Below are positions 17,496-28,966 of a stretch of DNA of 64,000 nt, one piece after another. How positions within the stretch are numbered: the stretch's first letter is position 1; every line of letters starts with the position of its first letter. Made by a program: the position numbers and the translations under genes. Source of the DNA: Sphingomonas sp. 32-62-10 (lineage in GTDB: Bacteria; Pseudomonadota; Alphaproteobacteria; Sphingomonadales; Sphingomonadaceae); the NCBI GenBank assembly GCA_002280555.1, contig NCEE01000018.1:7730-71729 (forward strand), written 5' to 3'. The notes beneath the pieces were generated by a model, which worked only from the letters and a program-made list of their open reading frames with translations, ran no database searches and was not told the origin of the DNA.

Positions 17496-17705
17496 CTAGC
17501 CCTGCTCGTCGATCGCCGCCTGGATCGCTTTGCGCAGCGCATCGCGCGTCTGGTACAGCCAGTTGCCCGATCCGCGGCCCTTTGGCTCTTCCCAGCGTTC
17601 GGTGATCTCGACCGCCAGGGCGTTAGCATCGAGCGGTTCGCCCGCCGTGCGCTTGCGGGCGATGGCTTCCGCGATTTCGGCGCGAAGAATGTGGTCGATA
17701 TCCAT
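17496..17705 (-). CDS. Small hypothetical protein (69 aa)
   Basis: A 69-residue, probably cytoplasmic helical protein (MDIDHILRAEIAEAIARKRT; NWLYQTRDALRKAIQAAIDE) with no membrane segment or known motif. It is convergent with the YhhN-like pseudogene, with stops 3 bases apart. Codon use is like the neighbours and the acidic/basic helix pattern is regular, which argues for a real gene. Function is not recognised. Confidence 0.6.
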   Translation of the reverse strand: MDIDHILRAEIAEAIARKRTAGEPLDANALAVEITERWEEPKGRGSGNWLYQTRDALRKAIQAAIDEQG

Positions 17706-17831
17706 GATTTAGCGGCTCGTCGGCATAGGGCTTGGTCGATTCGGTCGCCTGGGCAGTGGCAACCTCATAAATGCTATGATGGCTTTGAGAGCGTTTGGGA
17801 ATATGGGCGATGGACGATGGCTGCGAAAGCG

Positions 17832-18500
17832 CTAACGCGGCACCGCCAGCAGCCAGGGCTTTACCTGGCCGGTTGGCTTTGGCGCGCCATCGAGCCGCCT
17901 TGCCGAGATGATGCGGATGGGCCGCACCAACATCTGCCCGCGCATCCCGTCACTGCCCCCCGCCGTCGGCTGGGCAAGGATTTTGCGCACAATGTCCATG
18001 CCCTGCACGACATGTCCGAATGCCGCATAGCCCTTATGCCCTGGCCGCGCATCCATTGCGGGGGCAGGCCCAACGCAGATGAAGTAATTGCCGCCCGCCG
18101 ATTTCGGGTCCTCGCGCCGCGCCATTGATATCGTGCCACTCAGGTGGCGCACACCGGTCTGGTCGGTGGTTTCGAGGGGGAAGGGGGGCAGGATGCGGCG
18201 GGCATCGGTCTTGATTCCGCCCTGGATGAAGCCCTGGCGCGGATCATATTTCGCGCGGGCGGCGCGGTAGAACAGCGTGCCATCGAAGCGCTTGTCGTCG
18301 ACATAGGCGAGGAAATTGGCGGCGGTTGCTGGCGCGCGCTTCGTTTCGAGTGCGATGACGATGGGGCCGATGCTGGTCGTCAGCTGCACACGGGTAAGTG
18401 TGGCGACGGCGCGAGGCTTGCGGGCCGACGCACCATTGCTCGCGATCGATAGTGCCAGGCTGGTCGCCAGGACAAACCCGAAGCGGATCATGCGCGCCAC
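17832..18500 (-). CDS. Exported peptidyl-prolyl cis-trans isomerase (cyclophilin type)
   Basis: A 222-residue cyclophilin with an N-terminal signal peptide (FGFVLATSLALSIASNGASA), so probably periplasmic. The catalytic fold shows TSIGPIVIALETKRAPATAA, FYRA..DPRQGFIQGG, the SGTISMAR strand and NYFICVGP. It catalyses proline isomerisation during protein folding. It follows the DUF952 gene by 7 bases on the same strand, so gyrA, DUF952 and this gene may form one transcript. Confidence 0.9.
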   Translation of the reverse strand: MARMIRFGFVLATSLALSIASNGASARKPRAVATLTRVQLTTSIGPIVIALETKRAPATAANFLAYVDDKRFDGTLFYRAARAKYDPRQGFIQGGIKTDARRILPPFPLETTDQTGVRHLSGTISMARREDPKSAGGNYFICVGPAPAMDARPGHKGYAAFGHVVQGMDIVRKILAQPTAGGSDGMRGQMLVRPIRIISARRLDGAPKPTGQVKPWLLAVPR

Positions 18501-18507
18501 AATCGCC

Positions 18508-18851
18508 TCAGCCCGCGACTGGCAGCTGGACCGCGCCGGTATCGTCGCGCGTCAACTCGCCATAGGCCAGCACCGCCGACAGCGGCAGCGGGGCATAGAT
18601 ATGCGGGAACAGTTGCCCGCCGCGCGATGGCTCCCATTTCACGACATCGTTAAGCGCATCGAGATCGACCGAGGCGACCCACAGCCCGGTCTGCCCGGCG
18701 AAATGCTTGTCGACCGTTTCGGTCAGCTGGGCGTGCGTAGAGAGATGGATATAGCCATCCGCCAGATCGATCGGCGCGCCGGCAAAGCTGCCCTCATGCT
18801 CCAGCACCACCATCTGCTCGGCAGTCAGCACCTTATAGGCGACAGGCGTCT

Positions 18852-18855
<4 letters not shown>
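18508..18855 (-). CDS. DUF952 domain protein
   Basis: A 115-residue soluble protein matching the DUF952 pattern: AYKVLTAEQMVVLE at the start, then DGYIHLSTHAQLTETVDKHF, and a C-terminal FPHIYAPLPLSAVL. Members look like ADP-ribosyltransferase-fold small proteins, but activity is unproven. Its ATG at 18855 overlaps the gyrA stop (ATGA), implying translational coupling to gyrase A. Confidence 0.88.
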
Positions 18856-21629
<2,774 letters not shown>

Positions 21630-21769
21630 TTTATGGCGCTTTCGGATGGTGTTTCGTTTGTGTGACGGTTCTAGCCCGCCTGACCGCCTTTGTCACGCTC
21701 GCGCGCGTGCGCACGCGAGGGATTCGAGCACCAGAAGCGCATCTTAACCTGTTCGACCGAATCAGCCCG

Positions 21770-23062
21770 TCAGATTGTCCGGCGATCGAACGGCAGGCCC
21801 GAAAGCCCTGCCTGCCGCTTTTGCGCCAGCGTCTGGAAGTCGCACAGCACGCCGCGGTAAAAGCCGGTGCACGACAGCGCGAAATAGAGCAGCCACAGTC
21901 GCGTTCGGGTAAGCCCCGCCTCGGCAATCGCTGCTTCGCGATTGGCGTAGAGATTTTCGCTCCATGCCTTGAGCGACAGGTAATAATGCTCGCGCATGCT
22001 CTCGACGTCGCGCACCTCGAAGCCGTGCCGCTCGAGATCGGTGGTCGTCATGCCGATATAATCGAGTTCGCCACCGGGGAAGATATAACGGTTGATGACC
22101 TTCATATAAGCGGTGCGCTTGCGGAATTTGGTGATGTCCAGCGTGGCGCGCCGGGTGGTCGCTTGATGGAAATACAGGCCATGCGGCACCAGCAGCCGGT
22201 GCATCTGGCGGTAATGCGTGTCGTAATTGTCGATGCCGACATGCTCGAACATGCCGACCTGGGCGATCTTGGTATAGGCGCCCGGCGTTTCGATCGTCCG
22301 GTAGTCGCGCAGCTCGATCGTCACGCGGTCGCTCAGGCCGCGTTCGGCGGCGCGCGCGACTGCACGGTCATGTTGGGCCTGCGATAGCGTCACGCCGTGC
22401 ACCCGGGCGCCGAAATGCTCGGCGGCATGGCACGCCAGCCCACCCCAGCCACAGCCGAGATCGAGCATGTGATCCTGATCGTTCAGCATCAGCTTGCGAC
22501 AGATCAGGTCCATCTTGGCCATCTGCGCATCGGCGAGGCTGGTTTCGGGCGAGGCGAAGACGGCGCTCGAATACTGCATCTCGGGATCGAGAAACAGCGA
22601 ATAGAAGGCGTTCGACACGTCATAATGAAACTGGATCATTGCGGTGTCATCGCGCCCGCGACCGAACAGCGCGCCGACGCGCTGTCCAAAGCTTAGTTCT
22701 TCGCCCGTCGACTCGAATGAAAAGGCAAACGGCCAGGCCGCCTTCAGAATCAGCCCACGGTCGACCGACCGGGCCAGCCGCACCGCGCGCAGATGGTCCC
22801 AGCGTTGTAACGCCTCAAGCGGACTGCCGCCGGTGATGTCGATCCCGCCAGCGATATAGATTTCCACTAGAGTCATCAGCTTGGGGCTGCGGATCAACGA
22901 TCCGATCACCCCCGGCGAGGCGATGACGATGCGGATATCGTCGCGGGCATTGGGGCCAAGCGGCAGCACTTCGCCGTTCCACAGCTGCACGCTGGCATCG
23001 GCCTGAAGATGCTCCGCGATATGCGCGATGATGGTTCGTGCGCTTTCCAGCAACCTGCTCAT
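21770..23062 (-). CDS. Cyclopropane-fatty-acyl-phospholipid synthase family methyltransferase
   Basis: A 430-residue SAM-dependent enzyme that would add a methylene bridge to unsaturated acyl chains of membrane lipids. It has an N-terminal SCP2-like region (about 1-130). The methyltransferase domain has the FHYDVSNAFYSLFLDPEMQY signature, SAM motif LDLGCGWGG, VGMFEHVG and FPGGELDY. The ATG at 23062 is chosen because homology starts at SRLLESART; longer extensions lack it. It is separated from gyrA by 140 bases and from the TetR remnant by 58. Confidence 0.92.
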   Translation of the reverse strand: MSRLLESARTIIAHIAEHLQADASVQLWNGEVLPLGPNARDDIRIVIASPGVIGSLIRSPKLMTLVEIYIAGGIDITGGSPLEALQRWDHLRAVRLARSVDRGLILKAAWPFAFSFESTGEELSFGQRVGALFGRGRDDTAMIQFHYDVSNAFYSLFLDPEMQYSSAVFASPETSLADAQMAKMDLICRKLMLNDQDHMLDLGCGWGGLACHAAEHFGARVHGVTLSQAQHDRAVARAAERGLSDRVTIELRDYRTIETPGAYTKIAQVGMFEHVGIDNYDTHYRQMHRLLVPHGLYFHQATTRRATLDITKFRKRTAYMKVINRYIFPGGELDYIGMTTTDLERHGFEVRDVESMREHYYLSLKAWSENLYANREAAIAEAGLTRTRLWLLYFALSCTGFYRGVLCDFQTLAQKRQAGLSGLPFDRRTI

Positions 23063-23120
23063 AGGGTATGCTGTTGCTGCGAACTGAGACGAAATCAATG
23101 CAGGATCGCGGTGACGTAAA

Positions 23121-24310
23121 CTAAATCGCCAGCACCCGATCGTCGAACAGACCAAACATCAGCGTCGACGCATAATAGGCAATCGCGCGGTCGCGCGGCA
23201 TCGTGCTGGCCCATTTGCGCATGTCGAACGCCGCATTCTGCAACGCCATCAGCGCTTGGGCGGCGATAAGGGGGTCGATGGCACGGATTGAACCTTCGGC
23301 AATCCCGTCGTTCATCATCCCGGCGTAGCGCCGCGCGATCCGGTTTGATCGCGCAACCATCGCGCTGCGCACTGAGCGCGGCAGGCCGGACAACGCCGTG
23401 GTACGCATCAATGGCCCGCGTTCGGAAAACTGGATTTCAAGCAAGGTCGCGATCGTGCTCGACAATTGCTGCCAGTAACTGCCGGGCACCTCTTCCGACA
23501 GCCGCTGTGCATTGGTGATCGTGTCCAGGCTTCGTCGGTAACAGGCGATGACCAGATCGTCCTTGGCATCGAGATGGTGGTAAAAGCTGCCTTTGGTCAC
23601 ATTTAGTTGCGATGCGATTTTCTGCACCGATGCACCGCGATAGCCGAGTTCGTTGATCAGCCGGGTGGCGGCGAGCAGAAACGCCTCGCGACCGCTTTCA
23701 CCCTCATCATGATCCAGATCGATGCGGGATGGGGTCCAGCGTGCCGTATCGGGTGCGATCCCGTTGGCAAACACCGCCATCAGCCGCTGTTCGACGCGGG
23801 AAAACTGATCGGGATCGTACCGCACCAGCCACACCGGCAGCCAGAACGTGTTTTCGAGCAGCACATGCGCTCGTGCGCCGAACAGATCGGTATGCGCCCG
23901 CGTCTCGCCCGGGCCCCATAGCGCGCGCGTGCCGCGCGCAAATCGGAAAGCACGGCAAACGACGTCGCTTCCCCGCGCTGAATCCGCGCCAGCCGATCCA
24001 TGTTAAGGGCCAGATACCGCGCCACGCGCTGTTCCGGCGTCGGCAATTCCATCGCATCCGCCAGCATCGCCTGAAGCTGATCAAGCGTGTATTCGAAGCA
24101 CGCGGCGGCCAGATCTTCCTTGCGCTTGAAATAATAGGTGACGCTGGTGGTATTCAGGCCGACGCGCTGGGCGACATCGGCAAAGGTCATGCCCTTAGCG
24201 CTTTGTTCGTTGATCGCCTGGGCGGCGGCAGCGAGGATCGCATCACGTTTGGCGCGAAAGCGTTTGGTGCTTCCGTCAGCATTGTCTTGAATTGTTGCCC
24301 CAGCCTCCAT
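23121..24310 (-). pseudogene. Tandem TetR-family regulator, split by an internal deletion/frameshift
   Basis: Two overlapping frames encode the halves of a double-TetR protein of the type found in sphingomonads. The first half begins at 24310 and has an HTH (AQRVGLNTTSVTYYFKRKED) up to AVLSDLRAARA near 23930. A second frame then continues as GPGETRAHTDLFGARAHVLL and carries a second HTH (IASQLNVTKGSFYHHLDAKD) to the stop at 23121. The switch falls in a CG-dinucleotide tract (23921-23940), where about 25 residues common in related proteins seem absent. A protein from ATG 23864 could still make the second domain alone. The gene diverges from the ACAD gene at 24475, its likely target. Confidence 0.78.
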
Positions 24311-24474
24311 CGCACGAGCTTAACAGCATCTTTTCGAAGAAACAGTCCTTTTTGCAACAGGGTGAAACCAACCCATTTGAAGCAAGAAAAGCTGAAAATG
24401 CCCCTCTACAGCGGCTTTACCGAAAACGCGGTACGGTCTAAGCCACGATCTACAAAGCAGTTGGAGAGAGTGGC

Positions 24475-25752
24475 ATGGATTTCACCCTGAGCGAGCGCGA
24501 GACCTATTTCCGAGACCGGGTGAAGGGCTTTATCGATCAGCAAATCCGGCCACGCGACCACATCTACGAGCAGCAATCGCATGAAGGCGAACGCTGGAAG
24601 GTGATCCCCGTCATCGAAGAGATGAAGGTGAAGACCAAGGAAGCCGGGCTGTGGAATTTCTTCATGCCGCCGCATTCGGGCCAGCAGCATGTCGATGACA
24701 GTTTCGAATTCGAAGGCACACAGCTCACCAATCTCGAATATGCGCTCTGCGCCGAGGAAATGGGCAAGATCGGCTGGGCCAGCGAGTGCTTCAACTGCTC
24801 GGCACCCGATACCGGTAATATGGAAGTGCTCCACCGCTACGGCACGCGCGATCAGAAGGAACAGTGGCTGAAGCCATTGATGCACGGCGAGATTCGCTCG
24901 GCCTTCCTGATGACCGAGCCTGCTGTCGCCAGTTCGGACGCGACCAACATCGAAACCTCGATGGTCCGTGACGGCGATCATTACGTCATCAACGGCGTCA
25001 AATGGTGGTCATCGGGCGTGGGCGATCCGCGCTGCAAGATTGCGATCGTCATGGGCAAGACCAACCCCGAAGGATCGCGCCATAGTCAGCAGAGCCAGAT
25101 CCTGGTGCCGATGGACACCCCCGGCGTCACCATCAAGCGGATGCTGAGCGTCTATGGCTATGATCATGCGCCCCATGGCCATGGCGAAGTCGAGCTCAAG
25201 GATGTGCGCGTTCCAGTCGAGAACGTGCTGCTGGGTGAGGGGCGCGGGTTTGAAATCGCCCAAGGTCGCCTCGGGCCGGGCCGTATCCATCACTGCATGC
25301 GTACGATCGGCGTCGCTGAAGTCGCGATCGAGGCGATGGCCAAGCGGCTGCTCACCCGCGTCGCCTTCGGCAAGCGGATCGCCGATCACTCGATCTGGGA
25401 ACAGCGGATCGCCAAGGCGCGGATCGATATCGAGATGACGCGCCTTCTGTGCCTCAAGGCTGCCGACATGATGGACAAGGCCGGCAACAAGAGCGCGCAA
25501 CAGGAAATCGCGATGATCAAGGTCGCGGCGCCCAACATGGCGCTCTCGATCCTGGATGATGCGATCCAGGCGCATGGCGGCGGCGGCGTGTCCGACGATT
25601 TCCATCTCGCCCATGCCTGGGCGGCGATGCGGACGCTGCGCTTCGCCGATGGTCCGGATGAGGTTCACAACCGCGCCATCGCGCGGAATGAGTTCGGGAA
25701 ATATGCGGATTTGCCAGAAGCGGTTGCGGCGAAGGAAGCGGTGCGGCGCTGA
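24475..25752 (+). CDS. Acyl-CoA dehydrogenase, ACAD10/11-like
   Basis: A 425-residue flavoprotein oxidising acyl-CoA to 2-enoyl-CoA or a related substrate. Visible: LTNLEYALCAEEMGKIGWAS, the FAD-binding AFLMTEPAVASSDATNIETS, and NGVKWWSSG. Further on are RGFEIAQGRLGPGRIHHCMR and the C-terminal QAHGGGGVSDDFHLAHAW. This subgroup resembles the dehydrogenase half of ACAD10/ACAD11. The start ATG follows GGAGAG. An APH-like kinase gene, the other half of ACAD10/11, lies two genes downstream (26991), supporting a joint role. Confidence 0.92.
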   Translation: MDFTLSERETYFRDRVKGFIDQQIRPRDHIYEQQSHEGERWKVIPVIEEMKVKTKEAGLWNFFMPPHSGQQHVDDSFEFEGTQLTNLEYALCAEEMGKIGWASECFNCSAPDTGNMEVLHRYGTRDQKEQWLKPLMHGEIRSAFLMTEPAVASSDATNIETSMVRDGDHYVINGVKWWSSGVGDPRCKIAIVMGKTNPEGSRHSQQSQILVPMDTPGVTIKRMLSVYGYDHAPHGHGEVELKDVRVPVENVLLGEGRGFEIAQGRLGPGRIHHCMRTIGVAEVAIEAMAKRLLTRVAFGKRIADHSIWEQRIAKARIDIEMTRLLCLKAADMMDKAGNKSAQQEIAMIKVAAPNMALSILDDAIQAHGGGGVSDDFHLAHAWAAMRTLRFADGPDEVHNRAIARNEFGKYADLPEAVAAKEAVRR

Positions 25753-25763
25753 TCTCATCTTAG

Positions 25764-25900
25764 TCCTCTCCCCTTCGGGGAGAGGGTTGGGAGAGGGGTA
25801 GTAACGTAGGCAGAACCTGCGTTTGGGAGACGGACGGATCGAGGCGCAGCGCTGCTTGGCTGCCCCTCTCCCCAACCCTCTCCCCGCAGGGGAGAGGGAG
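25764..25900. repeat. Palindromic GGGGAGAGGG intergenic repeat
   Basis: Two arms (CTCTCCCCTTCGGGGAGAG at about 25766 and CCTCTCCCCGCAGGGGAGAG at about 25880) face each other as a larger inverted repeat around a 60-base spacer. The distal arm GGAGAGGGAG ends six bases before the GTG of the next gene and serves as its ribosome-binding site. Confidence 0.8.
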
Positions 25901-25905
25901 TGTAA

Positions 25906-26991
25906 GTGAAAGCAGCCGTCCTTTACGAACCCAAGACGGACCTCGTGATCGAGGATATCCGCATCGACAACCCCGGCCCGCGCGAGGTACTGATCCGCAC
26001 CGTCGCGTGCGGGGTGTGCCGGTCGGATCTGCATTTCGTCGATGGCAGCTTCCCGCACCTGATGCCGACGGTGCCGGGGCATGAGGCGGCAGGGATCGTC
26101 GAGGCGGTCGGCAGCGATGTCGCGCGGCTGAAGGTCGGCGATCATGTCATCACCTTTTTCACCGTGTTCTGCGGCAGTTGCGAAATGTGCGTCACTGGTC
26201 GCCCGTCGCTGTGCGTCGACCCGTCGACCAAGCGTGCCAAGGGGGCGGAACCGCGGATCAGCCTGAAGGACGGCACCCCGCTCGCGCCGTTCCTTAACCT
26301 GTCGGCCTATGCCGAAATGATGCTGGTGCATGAGAATGCCTGTGTCGCGATCAGCAAGGAGATGCCGCTGGATCGCGCGGCGCTGCTGGGTTGCGCGGTC
26401 ATCACCGGCGCGGGATCAATCTTCAACGACAGCCGCTTGCGCAGCGGAGAAACCGTCGCCGTCATCGGCTGCGGTGGCATTGGCCTCGCCGCGATCAATG
26501 CCGCGAAAATCGCCGGTGCCGGGATGATCATCGCGATCGATCCGGTGGCGGACAAGCGCGCGCTCGCCGAGCGGCTGGGGGCCACGCACGGCTTCGATTC
26601 GAACGAGCCTGATCTCGCCAAGAAGATCGCCGGGCTAACGGGCGGCGGGGTTGATTACGCGATCGAGGCGGTCGGGCGCCCGAATACCGCCGAACTCGCC
26701 TGGGCGCTGCTCAAGCGCGGCGGCACCGCGACGATCCTCGGCATGATCGCGCCGGGCAATATGGTCAGCATCCCCGGCCCGAGCTTCCTGACGGGCAAGA
26801 AGCTGCAAGGCTCGCTGCTCGGCTCCACTCGCTTCCCGATCGATATGCCGCGCCTCGTGCAGCTCTATCTCGACGGCAAGCTCGATCTCGACACCATGGT
26901 CGCCGAACGGATAACGCTCGACGGTGTGAATGATGCGCTCGCCAAATTGCGTACCGGCGATACCGTTCGCTCGGTCATCGAGTTCGCCTGA
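25906..26991 (+). CDS. Zn-dependent alcohol dehydrogenase (MDR family)
   Basis: A 361-residue medium-chain dehydrogenase/reductase. Seen: catalytic zinc ligands in VACGVCRSDLHFV and GHEAAGIV, structural-zinc cysteines in FCGSCEMCVTGRPSLC, and the NAD-binding VAVIGCGGIGLAAINAAK. The class resembles S-(hydroxymethyl)-type and aryl-alcohol dehydrogenases; the substrate is not predictable. The start is GTG at 25906 with a ribosome site inside a palindromic repeat. Its stop overlaps the next start (TGATG), so it is co-translated with the kinase-like gene. Confidence 0.92.
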   Translation: MKAAVLYEPKTDLVIEDIRIDNPGPREVLIRTVACGVCRSDLHFVDGSFPHLMPTVPGHEAAGIVEAVGSDVARLKVGDHVITFFTVFCGSCEMCVTGRPSLCVDPSTKRAKGAEPRISLKDGTPLAPFLNLSAYAEMMLVHENACVAISKEMPLDRAALLGCAVITGAGSIFNDSRLRSGETVAVIGCGGIGLAAINAAKIAGAGMIIAIDPVADKRALAERLGATHGFDSNEPDLAKKIAGLTGGGVDYAIEAVGRPNTAELAWALLKRGGTATILGMIAPGNMVSIPGPSFLTGKKLQGSLLGSTRFPIDMPRLVQLYLDGKLDLDTMVAERITLDGVNDALAKLRTGDTVRSVIEFA

Positions 26992-28052
26992 TGACAATCG
27001 CCGACGCTGCCCCCCAGACGATCGAGGTGCCTGAAAAGGACCGGTTCGACGAGGCGAAGTTGACCGCTTGGATGGTCGCCAATGTCGAAGGGTTCGAGCC
27101 GCCGCTGACTTATGCCAAGTTTGCCGGCGGGCAATCCAACCCGACCTTCAAGATCAGCGCGCCATCAGGCGAGTATGTGCTGCGGCGCAAGCCGTTCGGC
27201 AATTTGCTGCCCTCGGCCCATGCGGTCGACCGCGAGTACCGCGTGATCGCCGGGCTGTATCCGACCGGTTTCCCGGTCGCGCGGCCTTATGGGCTTTGTA
27301 CTGACCCCGATGTGCTCGGCACCGATTTCTATGTCATGGGCTTCGCCGATGGCCGAAATCTGTGGGACGGCACGCTGCCGGACTATGCGCCTGATGAGCG
27401 GACCGGCGTCTATAACGCGATGTGCGATGCGCTCGCCGCGCTCCACAATACCGATCATGAAGCGGCGGGGCTGGGCGATTATGGCCGCCCGGGCAATTAT
27501 TTCGAGCGCCAGGTCGCGCGCTGGACCAAGCAATATCGCGCGTCCGAGACCGAGCATATGGAATCGGTCGAAAAGCTGATCGACTATCTTGGCCGCACGG
27601 TGCCCGAACAGACGCGCACATCGGTGGTGCACGGCGATTTCCGCATCGACAACATGATCTTCCACAAGACGGAGCCGCGCGTCATCGCGCTGCTCGACTG
27701 GGAATTGTCGACGCTGGGCGATCCGCTCGCCGATTTCAGCTATTTCCTGATGAGCTGGGTGACAGCGCCTGAGGGACGGTCCGGCGTGATGGGCCATACC
27801 GGTCCCGAAACCGGCATCCCGACGATCGAGGACATGGTCGCGCGTTACTGCGCCGCCACCGGCCGCGACGGCGTGCCCGATCTCAACTGGTATTTTGCCT
27901 ATAATCTGTTCCGGTTGACGGGCATCGTCCAGGGCATCAAGAAGCGCATCGTCGAGGGAACGGCCTCCAGCGCGCAGGCGGAAAAATCCGCGGCGGGGGT
28001 GTACCGGCTGGCGGATGCCGCCTGGGGTTTCGCGCAGATGGCGGGGGCTTGA
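26991..28052 (+). CDS. APH-like phosphotransferase (ACAD10/11 kinase-type)
   Basis: A 353-residue kinase of the aminoglycoside-phosphotransferase fold. Seen: FAGGQSNPTFKI and VLRRKPFG (nucleotide/Lys region), the catalytic loop VHGDFRIDNMIF, and the metal-binding LLDWELSTLGDPLADFSYFL. The Brenner-type motif HGDFRxDN fits the N-terminal kinase domain of ACAD10/11 and LvaA of the Pseudomonas levulinate pathway, which phosphorylates 4-hydroxyacyl-CoA. Antibiotic resistance is unlikely given the operon with ACAD, ADH and SDR genes; the actual substrate is inferred. Confidence 0.88.
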   Translation: MTIADAAPQTIEVPEKDRFDEAKLTAWMVANVEGFEPPLTYAKFAGGQSNPTFKISAPSGEYVLRRKPFGNLLPSAHAVDREYRVIAGLYPTGFPVARPYGLCTDPDVLGTDFYVMGFADGRNLWDGTLPDYAPDERTGVYNAMCDALAALHNTDHEAAGLGDYGRPGNYFERQVARWTKQYRASETEHMESVEKLIDYLGRTVPEQTRTSVVHGDFRIDNMIFHKTEPRVIALLDWELSTLGDPLADFSYFLMSWVTAPEGRSGVMGHTGPETGIPTIEDMVARYCAATGRDGVPDLNWYFAYNLFRLTGIVQGIKKRIVEGTASSAQAEKSAAGVYRLADAAWGFAQMAGA

Positions 28053-28058
28053 GATCCA

Positions 28059-28136
28059 GTGTTCCTGCGCAGGCAGGAACCCGGAGCCACGAGCGATGTG
28101 CTTAGTAACCCTGGGCTCCTGCCTTCGCAGGAGCAC
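28059..28136. repeat. Palindromic GTTCCTGCGCAGGCAGGAAC repeat unit
   Basis: An intergenic element with two hairpins: GTTCCTGCGCAGGCAGGAAC, then after about 35 bases GCTCCTGCCTTCGCAGGAGC. It belongs to the same family as 32810-32886 and 37560-37636, which lie between other acyl-CoA genes. Confidence 0.85.
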
Positions 28137-28157
28137 TAGCGGGGAGAGGGAATTGAA

Positions 28158-28922
28158 ATGAGCCAATTCGACCTGACCGGCCATGTCGCCATCATCACCG
28201 GGTCCTCGCGCGGGATCGGCAAGGCCAGCGCATGGGAACTCGCCGAGCATGGTGCCAAGGTCGTCATCTCCAGCCGCAAGCAGGATGCGTGCGACGTGGT
28301 CGCCGCCGAGATCAATGGCAAGTTCGGGGAGGGGACCGCGATTGCTGTCGCCGCCAACATCTCCGACAAGGCGGGGCTCCAGCATCTCGTCGATGAAACC
28401 CGCGCCGCGTTCGGCAAAATCGACATTCTCGTCTGCAATGCCGCGTCGAACCCCTATTACGGGCCGCAGGAAGGGATTGCCGATGATCAGTTCCGCAAGA
28501 TCCTCGACAACAATATCGTCTCCAATCACTGGCTGATCAGCATGGTCGCCCCCGAAATGCGGGATCGCAAGGCGGGGAGCATCATCATCATTTCGTCGAT
28601 CGGCGGCATTCGCGGCACGCCGATCATCGGCGCCTATGCGATCTCCAAGGCCGCCGACATGCAGCTCGCGCGCAATCTGGCGCATGAATATGGGCCGTTC
28701 AATGTCCGCGTGAACTGCATCGCGCCCGGCCTGATCCGCACCGATTTCGCGCGTGCGCTGTGGGAAAATGAAGCGGCGGTGAAAGCCCGCAACGCAACGA
28801 CCCCGCTACGCCGGATCGGCGAGCCGGAGGAAATCGCCGGCGCGGTCGTCTTCCTCGCCAGCCAGGCAAGCGCATTTATGACCGGGCAGACGATCGTGAT
28901 CGACGGCGGGGTAACGATTTAG
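28158..28922 (+). CDS. SDR family oxidoreductase
   Basis: A 254-residue short-chain dehydrogenase/reductase: NAD(P)-binding ITGSSRGIGKASAWE, NAASNPYYGP in place of the usual NNAG, the catalytic Ser/Tyr/Lys set in IISSIGGI and AYAISKAADM, and PGLIRTDFARALWE. The C-terminal MTGQTIVIDGGVTI is typical of the family. It may act on a 3-hydroxyacyl intermediate, but this is inference from its neighbours. A palindromic repeat separates it from the kinase gene. Confidence 0.92.
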   Translation: MSQFDLTGHVAIITGSSRGIGKASAWELAEHGAKVVISSRKQDACDVVAAEINGKFGEGTAIAVAANISDKAGLQHLVDETRAAFGKIDILVCNAASNPYYGPQEGIADDQFRKILDNNIVSNHWLISMVAPEMRDRKAGSIIIISSIGGIRGTPIIGAYAISKAADMQLARNLAHEYGPFNVRVNCIAPGLIRTDFARALWENEAAVKARNATTPLRRIGEPEEIAGAVVFLASQASAFMTGQTIVIDGGVTI

Positions 28923-28966
28923 CACCGCCCGCCACACACACCCTGTTCGTTCCGAAGGGAAATCCA

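Noticed and set aside
25009..26331. Long leftward frame of 440 codons opposite the ACAD and ADH genes
   Set aside because: It crosses two confident rightward genes and a palindromic repeat, and has no recognisable domain.
26991..28052. Aminoglycoside phosphotransferase resistance gene
   Set aside because: The fold is APH-like, but the HGDFRIDN motif class and operon with ACAD/ADH/SDR fit the ACAD10/11 kinase type.
27165..28685. Leftward frame of 506 codons opposite the kinase and SDR genes
   Set aside because: Antisense shadow of two well-supported genes.
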